Source: Rhizopus sp. PT2906
Lineage: Eukaryota > Mucoromycota > Mucoromycetes > Mucorales > Rhizopodaceae
Reading direction: 5' to 3'
Assembly: GCA_025529335.1 (NCBI GenBank)
Contig: JAMYHX010000198.1
Coordinates: forward strand, 1-64,000
DNA length: 64,000 nt
Positions 33,677 through 44,180 of this stretch are shown in pieces (position 1 is the first letter of the stretch; each line of letters begins with the position of its first letter). Position numbers and translations under genes: made by a program. Below the pieces are notes generated by a model. The model saw only the letters and a program-made list of their open reading frames with translations. It searched no databases and was not told the DNA's origin.

Positions 33677-34620
33677 TCACTCTCTATTCTTTTGAGCTGA
33701 CCAGCGCTTATAGACTACTTCCTGTATTCTGTAGTTTTCGATATGATTGATTGATTCGGGTATAGTGACATAGCATAGGACTAGTGTCTTTTTCACTTGT
33801 GTACATATACGATTCAGTCTTAATAGCCATTGCCAGCTTTTAGTACCTTCAGGTTGCCCCTCTTGTAGTGGTATGATAATTACCGCATAATCCGCATGTC
33901 GATACGCTGGTCCTAGTTTATACAACACTTTAATAGAAAGAAAGAGATATTTGTAAGCGACAGGTGAATAGGTGTCCGAATGTGTTCTCTTTTACCAAAA
34001 TCTACACCAAATTTGATTCCACTTTTAGGCACCCATCCTAAGCTTCGATAGTAGTGATACACAGCATATGTATAATGAAATGTTGGATCGTTTTGACAAA
34101 ACTTGGTCCAGCACTGTTCAATCGATAAGAGCTTCTGTTTACTATTTCTAATGTCAAGCACCTTTAATGCAAATATCAAAAAATATGCTTCACACGGGTC
34201 TAATTGAAGGGTTTCCATGTCTTTATACTCTACTAGATCCAGCAGCTGATCAGGTTGGTATTTGTCTTGATCATCCTTAATGGCTTCATTCCTTTTTTTC
34301 TCTCTTCTCTTCTTACGTCTCTCTACCGTAACGTCTTCCAAAGATAGTTTATGTTGTTCTATTGTTCTACTTAACCACGTTGGTTCACTTCTCGATAAAC
34401 TTCCCTTTCCAAAGAAACCATAATTATAGATCTGATGTCGATGTTCATTATGAACCCAAATGAAATTGCCAAATTCAAGAAATGTTGCTTGATAAGGTGG
34501 ACGTTTAAAGTAATAATGAAACCAGCTTAAGCATAGTTGTATTATTCGTCTATAAATTGTATTTGCTTCATATACTTCAATAGGAAGCGGTTTTATAACT
34601 ATTGGGTTTCCTTTCTTCAT
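33677..34620 (-). CDS. SEN2: tRNA-splicing endonuclease subunit Sen2
   Basis: Catalytic subunit that cuts the 5' splice site of pre-tRNA introns. Two exons (33996..34620 and 33677..33927) join in phase to 291 residues. The C-terminal nuclease domain contains YHYYRSLGWVPKSGIKFGVDF, followed by the catalytic triad: Tyr211 in VLYKLGP, His219 in YRHADY, and Lys254 or Lys255 in QVKKTLVL. The N-terminal part (FGKGSLSRSEPTWL) also matches Sen2, as does a basic linker (RRKKRREKKRNE). At 291 residues it is shorter than the yeast protein, as in many fungi. Confidence 0.93.
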
Positions 34621-34963
34621 GAATTTAAAGAAAAAAAAAGAGAGACTTCCTCAGATACGCACAGCCAACTTTTATCAGGATCTCGCACGAACAGATTAGT
34701 GAGACTCGTTACTCAATAACACAACATCATTATATATTTCTTATATGCTTAGTGCATCATCAACATAAAAGTAAAAAAAAGATAAGTGGGCGTATCTTTC
34801 ATCCTACAGATACACACTCTTTTACTCCCAAAAGCCCCAGAGCGCCTAAGTCACATAAAAGAATGATAGATCAAAATATAAACGATATTTTATATTCCAA
34901 CGTGAAAAAGGATGGCTTTATTAGCATTTTATTTGGTATCTTAGTAATTAGATCAAGAAATGG
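34621..34963. other. intergenic region, no gene seen
   Basis: About 340 bases between SEN2 and the repeat-protein gene, containing only random short frames. Confidence 0.4.
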
Positions 34964-35365
34964 TTAAATACCAAGGCCATCTCCAAGGCCATCTCCAAGG
35001 CCATCTCCAAGGCCATCTCCAAGGCCATCTCCAAGACTATCTCCAAGGCCATCTCCAAGGATACCACGACGTTCAAGAGAGGCCGAACCTTGTTCATCTT
35101 CATCACCTTTGTCATCTTCATCCTGCTCTTCTTCTTCATCTTCTTCGTCTTTTTCATCTTTTTCGTCTTCTTCGTCACGGCGGACAAATCTGGATTCATC
35201 GAGCAAAGTCTCTCTGCTCAAAGTGCGGCGATAGATGGCATCGGCGTTAGACTTTTTGACAAGAGTAACAATTCGTCTAACAATATCATCATTAGGATTG
35301 CTAGGAGCGGCAGAAACAAGAGCAAGAATAGCAACCAAAGTAATAGAGATAAGAATATAACGCAT
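34964..35365 (-). CDS. small secreted acidic protein with GLGD repeats
   Basis: Single exon, 133 residues from the ATG that begins a good signal peptide (MRYILISITLVAILALVSAA). An in-frame upstream ATG would place extra residues before it and is less likely. After the leader come several dibasic sites (VRR, VKK, YRR, VRR), a highly acidic middle (DEEDEKDEKDEEDEEEEQDE), then LERR followed by GILGDGLGDS and a run of GLGD repeats to the end. The dibasic sites suggest Kex2 processing, which would free the Gly/Leu/Asp peptide. Function is unknown. The repeats come from a 12-bp tandem repeat in the DNA. Confidence 0.75.
   Translation of the reverse strand: MRYILISITLVAILALVSAAPSNPNDDIVRRIVTLVKKSNADAIYRRTLSRETLLDESRFVRRDEEDEKDEKDEEDEEEEQDEDDKGDEDEQGSASLERRGILGDGLGDSLGDGLGDGLGDGLGDGLGDGLGI
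34971..35060 (-). repeat. 12-bp tandem repeat coding for GDGL units
   Basis: About seven and a half copies of the plus-strand unit CCAAGGCCATCT, nearly identical except one diverged copy (ACTATCT). The near identity indicates recent expansion or homogenisation. Confidence 0.92.
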
Positions 35366-35923
35366 TGTGATAACTGTGTTGAATGAAAAGGAGAAAGAAT
35401 GCTTCAACGCCCTTTTTATCCTTGTATCAATTGATTTATGTTTACATATTTAATATGCCCATTATAGACATCTTCTCTATAAGGATGACGACATGTATGT
35501 ATTGGGTTTTTTTTATGACTGTTATAATGACGCTTAATGCAAATATTGCTTGTTCTTGTATCCATGCCCAATCTAAGCAGTTCTGGTGGTAACGTGCGAT
35601 GTAAGGATCAACAATTACAGCCATAACAGGCGTGGTTTCAACATTATTTCTTTGTTCTAATATTAACACGTGACAATTAACAATGAAAAGCATACAAAAC
35701 ACAGTAAACATAGCACGTATAAGCTACAGAGTGCAAAATTTTACACGATACATATCACGGATACCTTATGCGCTTCTTCCATTGCAGCTTTGTGTATTGA
35801 CCATGTGCGAATGTGAGTATGTACCTGAATAAAATACATCAATAGTAAATGCGGGGTTTTAAGACTACCCTCGAATTAAAAATCTTTAAGCGCGCTTCGA
35901 CATCTCTTCTTTGCGCTTTAGAG
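35366..35923. other. intergenic region, divergent upstream sequences
   Basis: About 560 bases. A minus-strand GATAAAAAG at about 35412-35420 lies some 50 bases upstream of the repeat-protein start and may serve as its TATA element. No convincing gene; an open frame around 35442-35711 lacks family similarity. Confidence 0.4.
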
Positions 35924-38900
35924 ATGACTGAAGTAGAGCCAATCATTGTCAAAAGAGTAAAGAAAAAAAAAATACGTATAGGCAAGAACGAACTATGCTC
36001 ACAATTACACGTAGATTGGAGCCAAATATATCTCTTATTCGCATACTCTTTTTGCATACAGTAATATATTGACTCAGCTATTTTACACGCCAACTGATAT
36101 ATACAATAGGTGCCTTCTTAATTGCACTTGCCGTTGGATGTTATACACATTATTACAAGATTGTACAAAATGAATACTTTGGATACCCTGATGTAAGATG
36201 AGGAACATGAAGAAAGAGAAGGCTCATGACGCTTAACCTTGCTTCATTAGGAATGGTTTCCAAGTGTCAGCGCAACTACCGGAGATAGATACCCTGCTCG
36301 TGCCATCTTTCAAATCTTCATTGCACTGACCTCAGGGCCCCGGTTTGCACTTGTATTCCTTTGGTACTTTTATACAACACAATCTGCCAAGACAGTATCA
36401 AATGGGTTTGGCTTATTTTTGTTGTCAGTGGGCATCATTAGAACTGTTGCATGCGGTGGATGGGTGTATATCACCTCCACAGACGATCATCTTACTCACG
36501 ACATTGCAATGATACTCTATCTTCTTTGTACGTTACCATGGCAGCTCGGTGTTCTTTACTCAAGCGCAAAGGCTAATCAAACTGCTGTCAAATGGAGAAG
36601 ATCTCTTACATCGGCCTTTTTTATCACATTACCTCCAATGATTTATTTCTTTATTCAACACAAGGTTCATAGAATACCTGGAGGTAAGACTATATTTCAA
36701 CGAGAAAAAAGTCTCATCTTCTCTATTCATTAGCCTACACGACCTATGCTTTCTTTGAATGGTCCTTGATATTATATGATGTCGCTTATGATGCAGTTAC
36801 TGCCATTGAATTCCAGAACTTTGAATTGACAATCATTGACAAATCACCAAATTTAGCAACAGCTGCCTTGTCTTCTTCGTAAGTAGTCTTTACACAAAAA
36901 AGCGGTCGGAAAACTAATTTTTATGAAGCTCTGTTCCATTTACAGCCAAGTAAAGTAACCTTTCTTTTTTTCTTGCTTTTCTCTCTTTTCTTATGCTAAT
37001 ACAATCTAAAAATGACATTAGCCCAGAAGGCAATATAGATGCTTCTACTTTACGTACATTGACTATGCTTAGAGGGTTTGCTACAGAAACATATTTAGGT
37101 AAGGATAGACCAAATAAAAAAATAAAAAAGAATGCTCACATGATATTTGTCAGCATTCGTATTCTGGTCAATGCTTACCTCGTTGGCTCTCTTGATATGG
37201 TAACGTATGCGCGAATTATTCTTGAACGTATGTGTGTCTAAACTGATCATATGTTCAGGTACTTCCCATTATGGTATATGGGTATTTCAGGTTATGAAGC
37301 ATTCTTGCTTATCACCTTACTTCCAGTATTCCTTGTCATTCGACCTTTAAGACAACTCGTATACAAATATCGTGGACTTGTTCACTTGATTTCCTTGGTA
37401 GGTGTTGCTTCCTATCTCAAAGTTGACCCTGTCTGGCGCTTGACCTTGTCTGCAATTGGTATCGGTTTGAGTTTGACGGCCTGGGTTGCCGGATGGATTG
37501 AATCCAATGGTCAGACTGGAGAACTTGAGCGCTCTGTTCTCATCTGGGGACTTGGTCTGATCATGCACTGCGTTGTCAAGATGGCTTGGTATACGGAAAA
37601 TCCCATTTGGCCAATCATGAATAGACAAAATGGAGGTCTGAACGACGTGGGCCTTGTGTTTGGTGTTGTTGCATCCGCTGATGTTCTCTTGCGTGATTTT
37701 TCTAATGGTCGTCGTTCAGAATCAAGTAACGAATCTGCTGTGAGATATCCTGGTAGCTCTCTCTTGGCTGGATTAGGCTTTGGTAGCCTGTTGTTTGCAC
37801 TTCATTCGATGTATACCGATTCTTCTACGATCATGCGTTGGACAGTAGATGGATATCCAAACTATGGTCCTGACCCAGTACCATGGGGTATTGCCACTAT
37901 TGCCGCTCTTGGCATCGGTCTTGCTATTTCACCTTATCGACGACTGACAACCAGTTTTGGATGGTACGCCGTTGGTGCAGCCTCTTGTGCGATCTTTTAC
38001 ATCTATTCTTCATGGACAGCATTTTATGGTGGCCTTGTCTTGGGTACTTATTTGACATCCATCATGCCTGCCATGACCCGTGGTCTGTCTACGCAATCAC
38101 CTTTTGTTACCTTATTCTCAGCATTCATGACATACAATATACTGTGCTTGGCACATGTCTGGGTTGTTGCTTATGAATTTGTGCCTGGTGGCGTCTATGC
38201 TCGTGAAAGAACTGATGTCATCCTTTGCTCGGTTATGCTCCTGATTGGTTTGGGCGTCTTTAACGCAAACAAGCAAGCAAGACAAGATGTTCAAAAGAGA
38301 CTGGCTCAGTTCCATATACTGAAGCATGCTCGATTCATGACTCGTATATTAATTGCCTTTTTTATTGGAATTTCTACTTTGGTGTCAACACATCGTCTGA
38401 TGAATACCACATCACCTGCGCCCTATACAACCTCCGAAAAGTCATTCACTGCTGGTATTTGGACTATTCATTTTGCTTTGGACAATGATATGTGGGCTAG
38501 TGAACGCCGCATGCGTGACGCCATTCGTGACCTTCAGTTGGATGTTGTTGGTAAGAATGAACAAAAGAAATAGATGTGTTTGATAATCATTCATTATATT
38601 AGGTTTCCTTGAATCTGATACGATGAGAATCATCATGGGTAATCGTGATTGGGCACAATCTATTGCAGAAGAACTAGGTTACTACCTTGATTTTGTAAGT
38701 TATTGCATATGTGTATGTGTATTGCATAGTCTAACATTCTGGTTGTAGGGACCTGCAAGCATGAAACATACCTGGGGTTGCTTAATGCTTTCCAAGTTCC
38801 CTATTATCAAATCAGAACACCATCTTTTACCCTCACCTGTAGGAGAATTGGCATGCGCCATTCATGCCACTTTGGATGTCTATGGTCAGCCTGTGGACTT

Positions 38901-39360
38901 TATTGTCAGCCACAACGGACAGGACGAAAACTACAATGACAGAATTCAGCAGACGACCAAGTTGGCAGAGATTATGCGCACTAGTCCAAATCCATTTGTG
39001 TTCCTTGGCTATGTAGTCACTAAACCACAACAAGAAATCTATCACTTGCTCTTTGATGGTGGTCAGATCAATGACATTGACCCTACTGATTGGGATCGTT
39101 GGTGTGAGTATGTAGGTTACAGAGGTTTGCGTCGTGTTGGTTATGCTCGTATCAGTCATGGAGGCATTACAGATACGGAAATTCAATCTGGTAAATTCCA
39201 AGTGGTCGATAATCCAAAGGATTACTGGAAGGCGTCTTATGATCGTATTCCTGAGCAAGAAGTTAAACCAGAACTAAGATATCCTTCCATGTTTTATGGA
39301 CAAGGAGTGCGTGGACACAGATACCATGTATTCGATGAACCTCGTTATTTCAGAAACTGA
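35924..39360 (+). CDS. CWH43: GPI-lipid remodelling protein Cwh43
   Basis: Endoplasmic-reticulum membrane protein that helps replace GPI diacylglycerol by ceramide. Ten exons (35924..35956, 36015..36060, 36110..36192, 36251..36683, 36734..36878, 37022..37098, 37154..37199, 37259..38550, 38603..38694, 38749..39360) join in phase to 952 residues, essentially the yeast length. The N-terminal multi-pass region (FRAG1/DRAM/Sfk1-like) includes YPDEWFPSVSATTGDRYPAR. A second multi-pass block includes WYFPLWYMGISGYEAF. The C-terminal part is a soluble domain with an endonuclease/exonuclease/phosphatase-like fold (WTIHFALDNDMW, FIVSHNGQDE, RVGYARISHGG). The short first exon was chosen because it restores the conserved SHTLFAYSAFL segment, which the longer open frame there would disrupt. 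Confidence 0.95.
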
Positions 39361-39517
39361 TAGAATAATAGTAATAGTAGTAGTAGAAGTAACAATAATA
39401 AACATGACATCCTTTATTTCTCTGTAACTGCGGTCCGTGTGATGTGTTGGGTTACACTTGTCTATAAAAAGCAAAGAGCAGAAAACATTTCTTTCTTTTT
39501 TTCTTTCTATTTTAAAA

Positions 39518-40767
39518 ATGGTTCTAACGATCGATGATATAGTAACACATTTTGTGTTGTCAAGCCATCCTCGAAACCGCGCCATAGTTGATATTAAAGA
39601 GAAAAAGACAAACAAGCTACGGTACATCAAGATCAGACACAGACTCTCCATTTATGCCGTGAGTCTCGTTAGTCCAATCACATTTGATGTGATGGCTGAA
39701 GTTCAAGCCAAGAACGCTTCGACAAAATCCAAGTTTATCATTCTGCATTTCGAAACAAAACCGGATATTCAAGTAGAGTTGCGTGAGACATCAAGGATCG
39801 GTTTTGAATGGACATTTATCTGGGAAGGAGAGAAATATAGATGGTGTGTAGACACGTGCGTATGCTTTTTTTCTCTTTATTCATATTTACTTTAGGGTTC
39901 GGGAAAGTCGTATGAGTAATAATCTCGAATGCAGAGCAGTAAGAAAGACAGGTAAAGAAAAAGATGAACCAGTACGATCATAAATTTACTTTTGATCTCA
40001 TGGTAGGGGACATATGTGTTGCTCAGTACCTTCCTCGTGTGTTAAAGGATGAATACTTTGGTATCATCTCTTTACTTGGATATAATATGCTTCGTTGTGA
40101 ACTAAGTCAGTCCAAGGAGTTAGAGCTCCTCTTATTCATCTCGCTTATTACCTTACTTGATAAATCCGACGATGCAAGCTGGAAAAGAGACCCGATTAGC
40201 AAAGGGATCCCTCAAGAGGATATGCTGCGGTCTCCAGTGTCGGAACGAGTACAACAAAAGAAGCAAAAGATGGAACGCAGCAATGAGCAAAAATTACAGT
40301 TTATGCTAGATAAAGAAGTGCGTCGATCCCAAAAGCAGATACAGGCTGACCAAAAGAGATATCCAGCAAGTGCTGGGAATAGTCCTGCTCATACACCCAA
40401 GACGTCGCCTATGCCGACTCCTACTACTTCATCCAACTCACTCAAATTGGCCAAAAGGAGATCGGTTGCTCAATCTAGTGACAATAGTCCACTCATTACG
40501 CCAACAAATAGTAGCAATGGCAGTGGTACAAAAAGACTGTCAAAGTTATTTAGCAGTTTAGCAAACGTGAAACAACAACAACAACCACAACAGCTTAGCA
40601 CGGATCATAATAGAATGTCAATAGTATTTCCTGTTATTGATCAATTGAGAGAAGACACGTATGATCACCAGTACACATTCCCTTATTACTCGTATAGTCT
40701 CTACGGAAAGTCAAATCGCACTAGAAGTGAATTGATGTCGCATTGGCCAAAGAGTGAAGAGTCGTAA
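39518..40767 (+). CDS. conserved fungal protein of unknown function
   Basis: Three exons (39518..39855, 39896..39951, 40007..40767) join in phase to 384 residues. The first 200 residues look like a compact beta-rich domain (VDIKEKKTNKLRYIKIRHRL, then GFEWTFIWEGEKYRW, then CVAQYLPR and GIISLLGYNML) reminiscent of tubby-like or DUF-type fungal domains, but I cannot name it. The rest is low complexity: a Lys/Gln/Arg helix, then Ser/Thr/Pro-rich sequence and a short polyQ, typical of a regulated cytosolic protein. The first intron is only 40 nt. No signal peptide. Confidence 0.65.
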
Positions 40768-40925
40768 AATATAAACAAATAAATATTTATTTTCTGATGA
40801 ACTTAACAACAGAAAAGGTTGAATAAAGACTATTGAAGTAAAATTTTAATGAAGGGGTTGTAATATGTAGTGTTGTATTTTTTCTATAAGAGAGAGTAAA
40901 TAAATAAAAAAGTGCACAGTTTTCT

Positions 40926-42806
40926 TTAACTCAAAATTGGCAAGAACTATACAGCAACAAGTTAAATTTGAATCAATTGAATCATTTTCTTGATACTTAC
41001 ATTGCCTACAATGACGCTTGGTAAATCAAATATGTCTCGTTTAATTGTAAAGCAAAAAGTACATGGCACTACTCGTTTTGTAGGGCTCATCAAGATGCAT
41101 GTACTATAGACTGCTGAATCTGTATTATCAAATGCATGTAGAGCGTATTTTTCCCAGTACTCTACGGCTGAAGGATTGCTCATGAGCTATGATGATGTTA
41201 GTATATCATTTATTACACGTTCTATTGTATACACATATATACCTCATAAATATATGTCTTCTTATTAAGTAGCATATCTCGAGACCATTGGGTGAGCAGA
41301 GAAAATTCTTTTCCGACAAGGGCGATCTCCCCTGTTCTACGCCACACAACGGTTGGTGTACCTGAATAACTAATTAATTTTTCATATTCCTACACAGATA
41401 AAGAATTAGATCAACTCTATTATACATTCTCTTTAAAAAGTCATTATTTACCAATAAGGTACGCTGCAGACATTTTTCTGTAAATATTAAATCATCCTCT
41501 GTCAAATTCATCATGGATGCCAAGACAGAAGGTCGGAAAAGCGCCAGCGCTCTACTAATTCTCATCAAATCCTCCCTACTCATTCTTTGATATTTGTAAG
41601 TTCTACTGATCTATTTTATACAAGACACAATTATGTACCTTGTCTTTACATAATTGATAAGATAATGGTATCCTTCCGCATAACTAAAGGGTTTGGTTGC
41701 ACTAGCGTATGCCATTTCCGGTGTAATAATTTGATTTCTCCTTTTGACAGCTGGACCCGTGGTTGCTGTAATCGGACTCGCAACTTTAGCAACGACTGCA
41801 CCATCACCGTATGCAGATAAAGTAGATATACCTGAGGCAGATATCTGTGATGTATCCATGCTGGAAGAAGCAACGGAAGCGACAGAGGATCCTTTGGGTG
41901 TTGTATTACCATTGTTGCTATTGTTGTTACCAGGGCTATTGCTGACACTATTGTTTCGGTTGATAAATGCATTGGTGGCAGATGCATTGGACATGAGCTG
42001 TGTGGTATTGTGATTTGATAGAAATGAAGGATCCCCTCTCAATATGTTTACATTATCTACTATAGGTGAAGGAGCCCATATGTTGTTTAAAGTGTTTTGT
42101 TGAACATTAGGTGTTGAAGTGCTTGCAGTATCAACTAAAGGTGACCCAAGCATGTTCGAAAGTATGGAGTACTCGAGATTGGTTGCATTTGATCCAAAGC
42201 CGTAGTTGTAATTCTCTATGGGAAGTAAAGCGTTATTGGATGCTGCATTTAATATGGATTGGGCATCTGTTTGAGATATAAGTGAATAATGCAATATAAA
42301 TACAAGCCCTTTTTATCTGTTTTTACCAGCACTCATAAAATTTTGTGCTTGAAAATCGCTTGTTTCTCCCTGTGTGAACGAACTCATTGGTGTTGATACC
42401 GACGTCTGAGGACTATAAGCTGTTGTAGGTGTATTCGCAGGTTCTATTTGAACAAAAGGAATTAGTAAAATGTACAATATCCCCTTTTTTCTTTTGGTTA
42501 TCTACCATCAATATCCTGCAAGTATTTTGCTTTCTTCCTAGCACCGTCAGTACAAGTGGTGGAAAGATTCCTTTTGATACATCTTTGACAAGGCCGTGCT
42601 ATTAATTATTTAGTATGAGTGTTTTAGATTCTTTTTATTTCTTATTCTTACAATCATCACAAGTAAGGTGTGCCTATATTTAAGAAAGGGATCATTAGTC
42701 ATTTTCAAAATCTTTTTTAAAATTGTACCTTTTGGCAGTGAATGCAGGCTCTTGCAGCTTTCTTCTTTCTTGGTGCAGAGGTTGTTTTTGTTTGTTCCTG
42801 CTTCAT
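40926..42806 (-). CDS. Zn2Cys6 regulator of Ert1/AcuK/AcuM (gluconeogenesis) type
   Basis: Nine exons (42729..42806, 42652..42673, 42506..42598, 42327..42443, 41639..42266, 41452..41584, 41243..41389, 41001..41186, 40926..40946) join in phase to 474 residues. The N-terminal binuclear zinc cluster reads CIHCQK, AHLTCDD, RPCQRCIKRN and STTC with six cysteines. After an Asn/Ser-rich linker comes the region specific to this family: RALALFRPSVLAS, QRTLLEYEKLISYSGTPTVVW, RTGEIALVGKEFSLLTQW, a PAS-like domain. In Ascomycota, Ert1/Rds2 and AcuK/AcuM activate gluconeogenic genes; the same nuclear role here is inferred. One exon of 22 nt lies inside the zinc cluster. Confidence 0.9.
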
Positions 42807-43174
42807 TACAGACTTGTTTATTTTCTGATTTCTCTCAAATGTTTAATTAATTATATAATATTAAATATATGAAGTGCTTCTACACCTTTTTTTTTTCTTC
42901 TTCAGATGAAAAGAGAGCGGAACAAAAAATTAAAACCGAGCATTGTAAATTGAATGCCAGCGCTTAAACGATTATCCTGATCGTCAACATCAGCAGTAGA
43001 TCATCCTCTCCTGAAAATTGAAAAGTATTAATGATTACATTCTTTTTATTATAAAAGGCTTTTAATTTAAAGAAAAGGGAAAAAATCAAAAATATAAAGT
43101 AAAATGAAGCCAGTTTAAAAATTTATAAAATAATTGAAGTACTCGTAAAGACATAACGACTATCTAAAAACTCT
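42807..43174. other. intergenic region, no gene seen
   Basis: About 370 A/T-rich bases between the Zn2Cys6 regulator start and the 3' end of the repeat-precursor gene, holding one promoter and one 3' UTR. Confidence 0.4.
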
Positions 43175-44068
43175 CTATTCGCAATTGTCGTCACCGTCGT
43201 TACCACCATTGTGTCCATTATCGTCACCGTCATCGCCTTGGTCATCATCATCATCGTTGCCACCATCTTCGCAGTCTTCACCATCATCACCATTATCGTC
43301 ACCGTCATCGCTGCCGTCATGGCCACCATCATCACCACCATGACCACCTTTTCCAGAACATTTATCACAGTCGCCACCATCACTGGCTACATTGACATCG
43401 GCATCATTTAAGATATTTTCAACATTCAAGTTTTCAGCAGCATTGTTGAGAACACCATTGACTTTAACAGGGACATCATGAACATCTGCTACAGAACCAT
43501 CTCCACGACGACCCAAGACATTGGCACGGAGCCCGCCAAGAATGTTTTTAACTTCGAGATTCTTGGCAGCATCATTAGCAACATTGTTTACATCAACATC
43601 AACATCAGACACATCAGCAACAGAACCTCCACCACGCTTAGCAACCTTTACTTTGGGTCTGTTAGCAATATTCTTGACTTGAGCATTCTTGGCAATGTTA
43701 TTTGCAACGTTTTTCACCTCAACTGAAACGTCCTTGAGTGAAATAAGACCACGCTTAGCAACATTGGCACGGAGGCCGTTGGCAATGTCTTTAACTTGGA
43801 GGTTTTCGGCAGCATCATTAACAGCGTCGTGTACATCAACATTAACATCAGATGCTTTAACAGCACTACGGCGTCTCAAAACACGAGCATTTGCGTTATT
43901 TGCAATGTCCTTGACTTGAGCGTTCTTGGCAGCATTGTTGAGAATGCAGGAAGCTTTAACTTTGACATCTTTCACATCGATAAGACCTCGACGTTGAGGG
44001 AGAGTAGCGGCATCGACCAAGAGAGCAGTAAAGGCAACTGCGATGAAACCAAGAGAGAGGACCTTCAT
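43175..44068 (-). CDS. secreted Kex2-processed repeat precursor
   Basis: Single exon, 297 residues. Signal peptide at 1-20 (MKVLSLGFIAVAFTALLVDA), then LPQRR. Four repeats follow, each ending in a dibasic site: residues 28-67 (ends LRRR), 68-106 (AKR), 107-145 (AKR) and 146-188 (GRR). A fifth runs from 189 to about 229. The shared core is DVxVxV..V.N.AA.N.QVK.IAN followed by a small basic segment. Signal peptide plus dibasic-separated repeats is the layout of Kex2-processed repeat proteins, whose products include pheromones, toxins and surface-active peptides. The tail is Gly/Asp-rich with a CDKC pair and two further cysteines (EDCED, DNCE). The processing is inferred; the role of the peptides is unknown. 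Confidence 0.85.
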   Translation of the reverse strand: MKVLSLGFIAVAFTALLVDAATLPQRRGLIDVKDVKVKASCILNNAAKNAQVKDIANNANARVLRRRSAVKASDVNVDVHDAVNDAAENLQVKDIANGLRANVAKRGLISLKDVSVEVKNVANNIAKNAQVKNIANRPKVKVAKRGGGSVADVSDVDVDVNNVANDAAKNLEVKNILGGLRANVLGRRGDGSVADVHDVPVKVNGVLNNAAENLNVENILNDADVNVASDGGDCDKCSGKGGHGGDDGGHDGSDDGDDNGDDGEDCEDGGNDDDDDQGDDGDDNGHNGGNDGDDNCE

Positions 44069-44172
44069 TGATGTATTTTTTATGTTTTTATAAAGAAAGT
44101 GAAGAAGAGATTACTCTTTTAAAAAAGAAAGAAGTTGTTGAGAGAAAGAGAAAGAACGAATATTTTGTGCTT

Positions 44173-44180
44173 CTTTTATA
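44173..44180 (-). promoter_or_regulatory. TATA box of the Kex2-repeat gene
   Basis: TATAAAAG on the minus strand about 105 bases before the start codon, identical to the element upstream of the Asp/Tyr/Lys-rich secreted protein gene. Confidence 0.5.

Noticed and set aside
35849..36064. Unspliced frame through 36064 as the start of Cwh43
   Set aside because: It leaves the wrong phase for the next exon and destroys the conserved SHTLFAYSAFL segment; splicing 35957-36014 restores both.
43211..44071. Plus-strand open frames opposite the Kex2-repeat gene
   Set aside because: Repetitive Ile/Val/Thr/Asn composition is the mirror of the repeat-coding strand; there is no start context and no family.
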